From Mycobacterium sp. GA-1285 (lineage in GTDB: Bacteria > Actinomycetota > Actinomycetes > Mycobacteriales > Mycobacteriaceae), in contig NZ_LQIS01000045.1 in the NCBI RefSeq assembly GCF_001499905.1, positions 182,619 to 246,618 on the forward strand: a stretch of 64,000 nucleotides of DNA, written 5' to 3'. The notes beneath the pieces are model-generated. The model saw only the letters and a program-made list of their open reading frames with translations, was not told where the DNA came from and searched no databases. The first letter of the stretch is position 1; each line of letters opens with the position of its first letter. Made by a program: the position numbers and the translations under genes. Below are positions 55,862-63,926 of this stretch, in pieces.

Positions 55862-57121
55862 TCACTCGTCGCACCGAACCTGCTGGCGGGCTCGAGTTGC
55901 CTTGTCGAGCAGTACTTCTCGTTCCCGCTCGTTGTCGGTCATGGCGGCGGCGCGCTCGAACTCCGTCGCTGCCTCGTCACGACGTCCCATTCGGGACAGC
56001 AGTTCACCACGCACGCTGGGCAATAGATACGAGCCGTTCAGGCCGGTCAGCGAGTCGATGATGTCGAGTCCCGCCTCGGGGCCGCTGGCCATGGCCACCG
56101 CCACCGCCCGGTTGAGCTCGACCACCGGAGACGGTGCCGCGCGGGACAATCCGTCGTACAGTGCGACGATGCGGTGCCAGTCGGTGTCGACGGCGGTGGG
56201 CGCGGTGGCGTGGCACTCGGCGATCGCCGCCTGCAGCGCGTACGGTCCCCATCCAATCCCCTTGCGCTGCAACGCTTTAGCAGCCCGCTCCAGCGCGGCC
56301 ACACCACGCCCGATCTGCGCCCGATCCCATCTGGCTCGGTTCTGATCTTCTAGCAGGATCGGCCGGCCGTCGCTGTCGGTGCGGGCCGCGAAGCGTGACG
56401 ACTGCAGTTCCATCAGCGCCACCAGGCCGTGGACTTCCGGTTCATCGGGCATCAGGGCGGCGAGCACCCGGCCGAGGCGCAGCGCCTCGGTGCACAGCTC
56501 GTCGCGGATCCAGCGCTGTCCGAACGACGCGGAATAGCCCTCGTTGTAGATCAGGTAGATAACGCTCAGCACCGCCGACAGCCGCTCCGGAAACTCCGAG
56601 CGGTCCGGCACTTCGAACGGCACGTTCGCGGCGGAGAGGGCCTTCTTGGCGCGGGTGATGCGCGCAGCGACCGTCGGGGTGGACGTCAAAAAGGCGCGGG
56701 CGATCTCCTCGGTGGTCAGCCCGCCGACCACCCGCAGCGTCAACGCGATCCGGCCTTCCCGCGACAGCACCGGATGCGCCGCGACGAAGATCAGCCTGAG
56801 CACGTCGTCGTCGATGCGGTCGGGGTCCCACGACTCGTCGACATGGCTTTCGAGCTCCCGTGCCATCGCGGCGTATTTGCCGTCGAGATTCTCCTGACGG
56901 CGCCACGAGTCGATGGCCTTGCGTTTGGCGACGGTGGTCAACCAAGCGCCGGGGTTGCGCGGAACACCCGTCGTGGGCCACTGCTCCAGCGCGTCGACGA
57001 GCGCGTCGGCGGCAAGGTCTTCGGCGAGCCCGACGTCACCGACGGAGCGCGTCAGGGTCGCGACGATCTTCGCCGCCTCCATGCGCCACACCGCGTCGAC
57101 GGTCGCCTGCACGTCGCTCAC
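55862..57121 (-). CDS. ECF42-type extracytoplasmic-function sigma factor with SnoaL/TPR-like C-terminal domain
   Basis: A 419-residue ECF sigma factor of the ECF42 kind. Region 2 has AEDLAADALVDALEQWPTTGVPRNPGAWLTTVAKRKAIDSWRR, and region 4 has LRVVGGLTTEEIARAFLTSTPTVAARITRAKKAL. The long C-terminal half (about 190-419), with LYDGLSRAAPSPVVELNRAVAVAMASGPEAGLDII, is diagnostic of the group. GTG 57121 begins MSDVQATVDAVW. Usual ECF42 partners are DGPF (YCII) proteins; one lies 3 kb away at 60127. Confidence 0.87.
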   Translation of the reverse strand: MSDVQATVDAVWRMEAAKIVATLTRSVGDVGLAEDLAADALVDALEQWPTTGVPRNPGAWLTTVAKRKAIDSWRRQENLDGKYAAMARELESHVDESWDPDRIDDDVLRLIFVAAHPVLSREGRIALTLRVVGGLTTEEIARAFLTSTPTVAARITRAKKALSAANVPFEVPDRSEFPERLSAVLSVIYLIYNEGYSASFGQRWIRDELCTEALRLGRVLAALMPDEPEVHGLVALMELQSSRFAARTDSDGRPILLEDQNRARWDRAQIGRGVAALERAAKALQRKGIGWGPYALQAAIAECHATAPTAVDTDWHRIVALYDGLSRAAPSPVVELNRAVAVAMASGPEAGLDIIDSLTGLNGSYLLPSVRGELLSRMGRRDEAATEFERAAAMTDNEREREVLLDKATRARQQVRCDE

Positions 57122-57233
57122 GTCTTCATTGTGCCGAGCCCGGCGCACACCGAGAGTCGCGGAGCGCAATCCGCTGTCTTCCTGCGGCGTGTCGCAGCGC
57201 TATCGCCGAGCTCGCGACGGAGAGTGGGAAGGT

Positions 57234-57443
57234 ATGACCCACAGGCTGGTCACAGCGTATCGGGAAGGCCGCAAGGCGTTCCCGCACACGCTCGTCAATC
57301 CGTACGCGGGACTGGGGGATCGGGCGATCGCGAGGATGTGGCGGCTGGGCTGGCAGCGCGCCGCCGACGAGCAGCGAGCCATTCCGAGCGAAGAGGAACG
57401 GCTGGCTCGCTTCGCCGCGGAAATCGATGCCCTCCTGGACTAG
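57234..57443 (+). CDS. RMF/CrpP-like small protein
   Basis: A 69-residue basic protein. AYREGRKAF, then a central NPY (VNPYAGLGDRA) and ARMWRLGWQRAADEQ correspond in order to the ribosome-modulation-factor/CrpP family pattern (G-x-x-A, C/N-P-Y, W-x-x-G-W). It could bind the ribosome or be related to small proteins of uncertain role. ATG 57234 is preceded by GGGAAGG. Its end overlaps the kinase gene start by 17 bases. Confidence 0.6.
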   Translation: MTHRLVTAYREGRKAFPHTLVNPYAGLGDRAIARMWRLGWQRAADEQRAIPSEEERLARFAAEIDALLD

Positions 57444-58029
57444 GCGCCTCGACGCGCTGCGACGCCGCCGGACCCGCGTCGTCCTCGGTGTCACGGGTCC
57501 GCCGGGCGCGGGCAAGTCGACACTGGCCGAGGCGATCACGGCCGCGACCGAAGACGCGGTGTACGTTCCGATGGACGGCTTCCACCTCGCCGACGTCGAA
57601 CTGCGACGGCTGGGCCGCCTCGACCGCAAAGGCGCCATCGACACGTTCGACGCCTACGGGTATCTGGCTGTGGTGCAACGCATCAAGGCCCAACGCGACG
57701 AGACCGTCTATGCGCCGGCGTTTCACCGCGATCTCGAACAGCCCATCGCGGGCAGCATTCCCGTCCTGCCCGGCCACCGTCTGATCGTCACGGAGGGCAA
57801 CTATCTACTCGACGACGACCTCCCGTGGCCGACGATCCGCACCCTGCTCGACGAGGTCTGGTTCGTCGACGCGCCGCCCGACGTACGCCGTCGCCGCCTC
57901 ATCGCTCGGCACGTCGAGTTCGGCAAGTCACCCGAGCAAGCCGAGGCGTGGGTGCGCGCGGTCGACGACGCGAACGCCGAGCGCATCGAAACCGCCCGGG
58001 GGAGAGCGGATTTCGTCGTCACGCTCTAA
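57427..58029 (+). CDS. P-loop nucleoside/nucleotide kinase-family protein
   Basis: A 200-residue kinase of the uridine/pantothenate/fructoselysine-like P-loop group. Walker A is VLGVTGPPGAGKSTLAEAI (about 20-36), MDGFHLADVELRRLGRLDRKGAIDTFD is the base/acceptor region, FVDAPPDVRRRRLIARHVEFGKSPEQAEAW the lid. Substrate unknown. ATG 57427 overlaps the RMF-like gene, which suggests translation coupling. Confidence 0.82.
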   Translation: MPSWTRRLDALRRRRTRVVLGVTGPPGAGKSTLAEAITAATEDAVYVPMDGFHLADVELRRLGRLDRKGAIDTFDAYGYLAVVQRIKAQRDETVYAPAFHRDLEQPIAGSIPVLPGHRLIVTEGNYLLDDDLPWPTIRTLLDEVWFVDAPPDVRRRRLIARHVEFGKSPEQAEAWVRAVDDANAERIETARGRADFVVTL

Positions 58030-58037
58030 CCCCGCCC

Positions 58038-58100
58038 CGCGAGCGACCGTGTCTGCCCCGCGACGCGCCGCTACCGTACGTACAAACGCGGTCGCTCGCG
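58038..58100. repeat. GCGAGCGACC palindrome, copy B
   Basis: Perfect 11-base arms CGCGAGCGACC (58038-58048) and GGTCGCTCGCG (58090-58100) with a 41-base centre that aligns with copy A (TCTGCC, CGACRCGCCG, CAAA-CGCG). It lies between the convergent kinase and fadD8 genes and could act as a terminator. Confidence 0.7.
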
Positions 58101-58108
58101 CAGGAAAA

Positions 58109-59725
58109 CTAGCCGACGGCGCGGTCGCTGCCCTCCCAGAACTGCGCACGCACGGCCTTCTTGTCCGGTTTGCCCAGCGCGGTCACCGGCACCGAGTCGA
58201 CGACGATCACCTGCTTGGGCGACTGGACCGAACCCTTGCGCTCCTTGACCGCGGCCTGGATCTCGGCGGTCATCCGGGCCACGGCCTCGTCGGAGCGGTC
58301 GGCCTCGGGACGCAGCACGACCACCGCCGTCACGGCCTCGCCCCACTTCTCGTCGGGCGTGCCGATCACGCAGACCTGGGCGACCGACGGATGTTCGGCC
58401 ACAACGTCTTCCACCTCGCGCGGGAAGACGTTGAAGCCGCCGGTGACGATCATGTCCTTGGTCCGGTCGACGATGTAGTAGAAGCCGTCCTCGTCCTCGC
58501 GGGCCAGATCGCCGGTGTGCATCCAACCGTCGCGGAACGTCTCGGCCGTCGCCTCCGGCTTGTTCCAGTAGCCACCGGACACCAGCGGTCCGGACACGCA
58601 GATCTCGCCGACCTCACCCTGCGGGACCGGCTTGTCCTCCGAATCGAGCAGCGCCACCCGCGCGAACACCGTCGGCCGCCCACACGACGTCAACCGCTTC
58701 TCGTCGTGATCGCCCCTGGCCAGATAAGTGATCACCATCGGCGCCTCGGACTGGCCGTAGTACTGCGCGAAGATCGGACCGAACCGGTCGATCGCCTCGC
58801 GCAGCCGCACCGGGTTCATCGCCGAGGCGCCGTAGTACACCGTTTCCAGCGACGACAGGTCGCGGGTGTGCGAATCCGGATGATCCATGAGCGCGTAGAT
58901 CATCGACGGCACCAGCATCGTCGCGGTGATCCTCTGCTCCTCGATCACCCGCAGAACCTCGGCCGGGTCGAACTTGGTCAGCACGAACAGCTGGCCACCC
59001 TTGATGATCGTCGGCACGAAGAACGCCGCGCCCGCATGCGACAGCGGGGTGCACATCAGAAACTTCGGGCGTTCCGGCCACTCCCACTCGGCCAACTGGA
59101 TCGTCGTCATCGTCGTGATCGATTGCACGGTGCCGATCACACCTTTCGGCTTACCGGTCGTGCCGCCGGTGTAGGCCATGCCGCCGATGTGATCAGGCGG
59201 CAGGTCCGCGGCGACCAACGGCTGCGGCGAGTACTTCGCCGCCTCGGCGGTCAGGTCGACCGCCTTGCCCTTGATGCCCTCCAGCTCCGGCGGCACTGGC
59301 CCGATCGTCAAAATCTGCTCGAGCGCGGGCACCTTCTCCAACAGCCCCCGCGCCCGCTCGACGAACATCGGGTTCGGGTCGATGATCAGCGACGTGACAC
59401 CGGCGTCGTTCAACACATAGGCGTGGTCGTCCAGGGAGCCGAGAGGGTGTAGTGCCGTGCGGCGGTAGCCCTGCGTCTGCCCGGCGCCGATGATCATCAG
59501 CACCTCGGGCCGGTTCAGCGACAGCAGGCCGGTGGCCGTTCCCGAGCCGGCGCCGAGAGCCTCGAACGCCTGGATGTACTGGCTGATGCGCTCGGCGAGC
59601 TGCCCACCGGTGAGCGTGGTGTCCCCGAGGAACAGCACCGGCTTGTCCTTGTTCCGCTTCAGTGCCCCGACGGTGAGGTGGCCGGAATGGATCGGATGGC
59701 GCAAGAGGGCATCACTCATGGCCAT
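58109..59725 (-). CDS. fadD8: Acyl-CoA ligase FadD8-like
   Basis: A 538-residue adenylate-forming enzyme (Rv0551c type). AMP motif GGMAYTGGTTGKPKGVIG (the first Ser/Thr block reads YTGGTTG), FAQYYGQSEAPMVIT, GWMHTGDLAREDEDGFYYI, and Lys block VPVTALGKPDKKAVRAQFW. The substrate is unknown. Starts at ATG 59725 or 59719. It is divergent from the DUF3253 gene by 95 bases. Confidence 0.88.
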   Translation of the reverse strand: MAMSDALLRHPIHSGHLTVGALKRNKDKPVLFLGDTTLTGGQLAERISQYIQAFEALGAGSGTATGLLSLNRPEVLMIIGAGQTQGYRRTALHPLGSLDDHAYVLNDAGVTSLIIDPNPMFVERARGLLEKVPALEQILTIGPVPPELEGIKGKAVDLTAEAAKYSPQPLVAADLPPDHIGGMAYTGGTTGKPKGVIGTVQSITTMTTIQLAEWEWPERPKFLMCTPLSHAGAAFFVPTIIKGGQLFVLTKFDPAEVLRVIEEQRITATMLVPSMIYALMDHPDSHTRDLSSLETVYYGASAMNPVRLREAIDRFGPIFAQYYGQSEAPMVITYLARGDHDEKRLTSCGRPTVFARVALLDSEDKPVPQGEVGEICVSGPLVSGGYWNKPEATAETFRDGWMHTGDLAREDEDGFYYIVDRTKDMIVTGGFNVFPREVEDVVAEHPSVAQVCVIGTPDEKWGEAVTAVVVLRPEADRSDEAVARMTAEIQAAVKERKGSVQSPKQVIVVDSVPVTALGKPDKKAVRAQFWEGSDRAVG

Positions 59726-59820
59726 CAGACTAGAACGTGTTCCAGTTCCAGTCAGCGGGTCACTGGGAATGTCCCCGGACAGCGTGCCCCCGGCTGCGTG
59801 ACGGAAGTAGATTCGGCTGA

Positions 59821-60069
59821 GTGAGTGACTGGCAGCGGCTGCGCGAGACGATCCTCGAGTTGACCCGCGAGCGCGGCCCGGCCAAGACGATCTGCCCGTC
59901 GGACGCGGCCCGCGCCGTCGGCGGCGACGACTGGCGCGAGCTGATGGACGACGCCCGCGAGACCGCCCGCGACCTGGCCCGCAACGGCGAGGTCGAGATC
60001 ACCCAGAAGGGCCAGGTGCTCGACCCGAACGCGGCGTGGCGCGGACCCATCCGGATCCGCGCCACCTAG
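59821..60069 (+). CDS. DUF3253 protein
   Basis: An 82-residue winged-helix-like protein: RLRETILELTRERGPAKTICPSDAARAVGGDDWRELMDDARETARDLARNGEVEITQKGQVLDPNAAWRGPIRIR-type order, quoted here in parts (ICPSDAARAV; GEVEITQKGQ). The function is unknown. GTG 59821 has TAGATT seven bases upstream (leaderless). Confidence 0.83.
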   Translation: MSDWQRLRETILELTRERGPAKTICPSDAARAVGGDDWRELMDDARETARDLARNGEVEITQKGQVLDPNAAWRGPIRIRAT

Positions 60070-60126
60070 ACGATTTGCGGAGCCGCAACGGCGCTCACCG
60101 CCGCTGACACTTTACGAATCGCTGCC

Positions 60127-60585
60127 TCAGGCGAGCCGGTCGGCCTCGGCGCGGGCCTGCGCCGCGACCTTTTCGGCCAGGTCGGCCTTCCACCGGATCT
60201 CCTTCTTGATCCACGGATTGTCCTGGGGGAACTGGTCGGTCTCGCCGACCAGACGGACTTCGAGCCTGACGCCGGGGCCCAGTGGACATTTCTGTGCCCA
60301 CTGCTTGGCCTCCTCCTTCGACGACACGTCGAGGATCCAGAAGCCGTTGAACAGTTCCTTGGCCTCGGTGTAGGGGCCGTCGGTGATCACTGGCGGGTCG
60401 GAGTCGAAGTCGACGACGAAGCCGTCTTCCGGCCCGGTCAGCCCCTCGCCGGCCAGCATCACCCCGGCCTTGATGAGCTCCTCGTTGTACCGGCCCATCG
60501 ACTCGATGACCTCGTCGAAGTCGATGTCGGCGAACGCCGCCTCGGCCTCGGGAGTGACCCGCATGATCAGCATGTAACGCGCCAT
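60127..60585 (-). CDS. DGPF-domain (YCII-related) protein
   Basis: A 152-residue protein of the DGPF/YCII family: MARYMLIMRVTPEAEAAFAD, VMLAGEGLTGPEDGFVVDF, and the namesake VITDGPYTEAKELFNGFWIL. These proteins accompany ECF42 sigma factors; the sigma gene is 3 kb to the left. The start is ATG 60585 with AAGGAG nine bases upstream. A second in-frame ATG at 60690, also with a GGAAGGA site, could add 35 residues. Confidence 0.82.
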   Translation of the reverse strand: MARYMLIMRVTPEAEAAFADIDFDEVIESMGRYNEELIKAGVMLAGEGLTGPEDGFVVDFDSDPPVITDGPYTEAKELFNGFWILDVSSKEEAKQWAQKCPLGPGVRLEVRLVGETDQFPQDNPWIKKEIRWKADLAEKVAAQARAEADRLA

Positions 60586-60722
60586 TTTGTGTGTCTCCTT
60601 CTGGTTGGGACGGGGCCCGGTCAGCGTGCCCTCGTTGACACGTCGAACGACCATCCACCGAAATCGACACTCGGCGCGACATTTTTTCATCGAATCTTCC
60701 TTCCGGTTGAGACGATGACCGG

Positions 60723-62330
60723 GTGGCGAGCGGTGACCTGGTGATTCGTGGAACAGTCCTGACGGTCGACGAGGATCAGCCGACCGCCGAGGCGCTTGCG
60801 GTGAGCGACGGCCGCATCGTCGCGGTCGGCACCCGCAGCGAGATCGACGGCTGGGTCGGCCCCGACACCGATGTTCGCGACGTCGACGGCTGCGTGATGC
60901 CCGGATTCGTCGAGGCACACGGTCATCCGCTGATGGAGGCCATCGTGCTGTCCGAGCGAATGGTCGACATCCGGCCGGTCACTTTGCCCAACGCCGATGA
61001 CGTCGTCGCCGCCATCAAGGCCGAGGTCGCCGAACGCGGCGTCGAGGGCGCATACCTCAATGGCTGGGATCCGTTGCTGCAGGCCGGATTACCGGAGCCG
61101 ACGCTGGCCGGGCTCGACGACGTCGCACCCGACACCCCCTTGGTGATCGTGCACAACTCGGGGCACAAGGCCTTCTTCAACAGTGCCACCGCCCGACGGT
61201 TCGGACTCACCCGCGACACTCCCGACCCCAAAGGCGCCCGGTACGGCCGCGACGCCGACGGTGAGCTCGACGGCACCGCGGAGGAGACCGCCGCGGTGTT
61301 CAGCCTTCTGGCCGGCGTGATCGATCCCGCCGACTATCCGGCGATGCTGCACGCTGAACTGCAGCGGCTCAACGCCGCCGGGCTGACCACCTGCTCAGAG
61401 ATGGCCTTCGATCCGGTGTTTCGTTCGCTGATCGAAGCGCTGCGCGCTGAACTGACCGTGCGCCTGCGGCTCTACGAGATCTCCAACGCCCAGATGTCCA
61501 CCGACGCAACGCCGGCCAATGGCGACGACCTGCTCCGTCAGGTCGGGATCAAGATCTGGGTGGACGGCTCGCCGTGGATCGGCAACGTCGACCTGTCGTT
61601 TCCGTACCTGGACACCGATGCCACGCGCACCATCGGCGTCGCCCCCGGATCATGCGGACACGCCAACTACACCCGCGAACAACTCACCCAGATCGTGCAC
61701 GCCTACTTCCCCGAGGGCTGGCCGATGGCGTGCCACGTGCACGGCGACGTCGGCGTCGACACCATCCTCGACGTCTACGAAGAAGCGTTGCGGCGTTGGC
61801 CCCGTGACGACCACCGGTTGCGGCTCGAGCACGTCGGCGCCATCCGCGACGACCAGCTGCAACGCGCGCACGATCTCGGTGTCGTCTGCAGCGTGTTCGT
61901 CGACCAGATCCACTACTGGGGCGACATCATCGTCGACGGGTTGTTCGGTACCGAACACGGAAGCCGTTGGATGCCTTGCGGATCCGCAGTCGCCACCGGT
62001 ATGCGGATTTCACTGCACAACGATCCGCCCGTCACCCCCGAAGAGCCGCTGCGCAACATCAGCGTCGCGGCCACCCGCACCGCGCCGAGCGGACGGGTGA
62101 TAGGCCCGGAGCAGCGCATCTCCGTCGAGCAGGCGATCCGGGCGCAGACAGTCGACGCGGCCTACCAGTTGTTCGCCGACGACGTGGTCGGCTCGCTGCA
62201 GGTGGGCAAGTATGCCGACATGGTGGTGCTGTCGGCCGATCCGCGCACGGTGGCGCCCGAGGAGATCGCCGACCTCGAGATCCACGCGACATACCTTGCC
62301 GGACGGCAGGTTTACGCGAAAGACGGCTGA
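60723..62330 (+). CDS. YtcJ-like amidohydrolase (Rv0552-like)
   Basis: A 535-residue metal-dependent amidohydrolase. The metal site has EAHGHPLME (HxH) near 67, the carbamate/Lys-type region, HVHGDVGVD near 338 and LEHVGAIRD, with HNDPPVTPEEPL late; the N-terminal DLVIRGTVLTVDEDQPTAEALAVSDGRIVAVG is the composite beta-domain. The substrate is unknown. GTG 60723 has GACGAT six bases upstream. It is followed by a ligase gene. Confidence 0.85.
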   Translation: MASGDLVIRGTVLTVDEDQPTAEALAVSDGRIVAVGTRSEIDGWVGPDTDVRDVDGCVMPGFVEAHGHPLMEAIVLSERMVDIRPVTLPNADDVVAAIKAEVAERGVEGAYLNGWDPLLQAGLPEPTLAGLDDVAPDTPLVIVHNSGHKAFFNSATARRFGLTRDTPDPKGARYGRDADGELDGTAEETAAVFSLLAGVIDPADYPAMLHAELQRLNAAGLTTCSEMAFDPVFRSLIEALRAELTVRLRLYEISNAQMSTDATPANGDDLLRQVGIKIWVDGSPWIGNVDLSFPYLDTDATRTIGVAPGSCGHANYTREQLTQIVHAYFPEGWPMACHVHGDVGVDTILDVYEEALRRWPRDDHRLRLEHVGAIRDDQLQRAHDLGVVCSVFVDQIHYWGDIIVDGLFGTEHGSRWMPCGSAVATGMRISLHNDPPVTPEEPLRNISVAATRTAPSGRVIGPEQRISVEQAIRAQTVDAAYQLFADDVVGSLQVGKYADMVVLSADPRTVAPEEIADLEIHATYLAGRQVYAKDG

Positions 62331-62360
62331 CCAGTCGACGGTCATGGCACGCTTGGCGGC

Positions 62361-63926
62361 ATGTCTGACCTGCCTGACCCGCGATTCCTCGACGAACGGC
62401 TCGCGCATTGGGCCGAAACCAAGCCCGACGCCGAGGCGATGACCTACCTCGACCGCAGCTGGACGTGGGCCGAATGGAACGACCGGGTTCGCCGCCTGGC
62501 GGGTGCCCTGCAGCAGCGCGGCATCGAGCGCGGTGACGTGGTCGCTTTCCTCGACAGGAACCACCCGGCCTGCGTTGAATTGACCATCGCGGCCGCGTCG
62601 TTGGGCGCGGCGAACGCGATTGTCAACTTCCGGCTTGCCGCCGACGAACTCGACTACGTGCTCAACGACTCGGGGGCCAAGCTGTTGATCGTGGGCGCGG
62701 AACTCAAGCCGACGATCGACAGGATCCGCGACAAGCTCACCACTCTCGAACACCTCATCGAGGTCACCCCCGAGGGTGGCGACGGCGACGAATACGAGGC
62801 GATGCTCGCCGACAGCACTCCGGTCAACCGTGGCGACGACGTCCAACCCGACGACGTGGCGATCATCATGTACTCGTCGGGTACGACGGGACGCCCGAAG
62901 GGTGTGCAGATCACCCAGGCCAACCTGATCGCGCACACCATCAACGCGCACAACGGCTGGGGCTTCGACGACGGCGACAAGAACATGGTGTCGATGCCGC
63001 TCTTCCACGTCGGCGGATCGTCCTACGTGCAGTTCGGCATCCACGACGGCGTTCCGAGCGTGATGACGCGCGAGGTCGACGGCGCGTCGCTGGCGGGCGC
63101 GATCCTCAAGGGCGCCAACCGGACCTTCCTGGTGCCCGCGGTGCTGGCCAAAGTGCTGGAGTCCGGCGAGGACGCGGTCAAGCTGTTCGGGGCACTGAAG
63201 ACGTACGTGTACGGCGCGTCGCCGATGCCGCTGCCGCTGCTGCGGGCGGCGTTGGAGGCGTGGCCCAACACCGATTTCATCCAGGTATACGGGCTGACCG
63301 AGGTATGCGGGGTGATCAGCCAGCTGCTTCCCGACGACCACCGCTCCGGCACCGAGGAACGGCTGGTCAGCGCCGGCCGGGTGATCCCCGGCGCCGAGGT
63401 CCGGGTGGTCGACCCGGACACACTGAACGACGTGCCGGCCGGTGGGCAGGGCGAATTGTGGTTCCGCACACCACAACTGATGAAGGGCTATCACAACAAG
63501 CCTGAGGCGACGGCAGAGGCGATCACCGACGACGGCTGGTTCCGCACGGGAGACATCGGCCGCATCGACGAAGAGGGTTACATCTTCGTAGAGGATCGCC
63601 TCAAGGACATGATCATCTCCGGCGGCGAGAACATCTACTCCATCGAAGTCGAGCGCGTCATCGCCGAACATCCCGCGGTGACCGACGTCGCCGTGATCGG
63701 CGTGCCCGACGAGAAGTGGGGTGAGGTGGTCAAAGCGGTTGTGTCGGTCGAGGATTCGATCACCTCCGAGGAGGTTATCGCGTGGTGCCGGGAACGGCTC
63801 GCGGCGTACAAGTGCCCGAAGACCGTCGACATCACCGACGAGTTGCCGCGCAATCCGACCGGCAAGATCCTGAAGAAGGAACTGCGCAAGCCCTACTGGG
63901 AGGGCCGCGACCGCGCGACGGTCTAG
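62361..63926 (+). CDS. Acyl-CoA ligase (FadD family)
   Basis: A 521-residue adenylate-forming enzyme: AMP motif IIMYSSGTTGRPKGVQI, FIQVYGLTEVCGVI, GWFRTGDIGRIDEEGYIFVEDRLKDM and Lys block RNPTGKILKKELRKPYWEG. It resembles the ligase at 51414 in layout (paralogue). The substrate is unknown; the preceding amidohydrolase may act on a related compound. ATG 62361 has CACGCT seven bases upstream. An insertion-sequence-like end starts right after its stop codon. Confidence 0.87.
   Translation: MSDLPDPRFLDERLAHWAETKPDAEAMTYLDRSWTWAEWNDRVRRLAGALQQRGIERGDVVAFLDRNHPACVELTIAAASLGAANAIVNFRLAADELDYVLNDSGAKLLIVGAELKPTIDRIRDKLTTLEHLIEVTPEGGDGDEYEAMLADSTPVNRGDDVQPDDVAIIMYSSGTTGRPKGVQITQANLIAHTINAHNGWGFDDGDKNMVSMPLFHVGGSSYVQFGIHDGVPSVMTREVDGASLAGAILKGANRTFLVPAVLAKVLESGEDAVKLFGALKTYVYGASPMPLPLLRAALEAWPNTDFIQVYGLTEVCGVISQLLPDDHRSGTEERLVSAGRVIPGAEVRVVDPDTLNDVPAGGQGELWFRTPQLMKGYHNKPEATAEAITDDGWFRTGDIGRIDEEGYIFVEDRLKDMIISGGENIYSIEVERVIAEHPAVTDVAVIGVPDEKWGEVVKAVVSVEDSITSEEVIAWCRERLAAYKCPKTVDITDELPRNPTGKILKKELRKPYWEGRDRATV

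Noticed and set aside
62010..63671. A 553-codon minus-strand frame opposite the terminal acyl-CoA ligase
   Set aside because: The plus-strand ligase has every family motif; the antisense product looks like composition-driven sequence.
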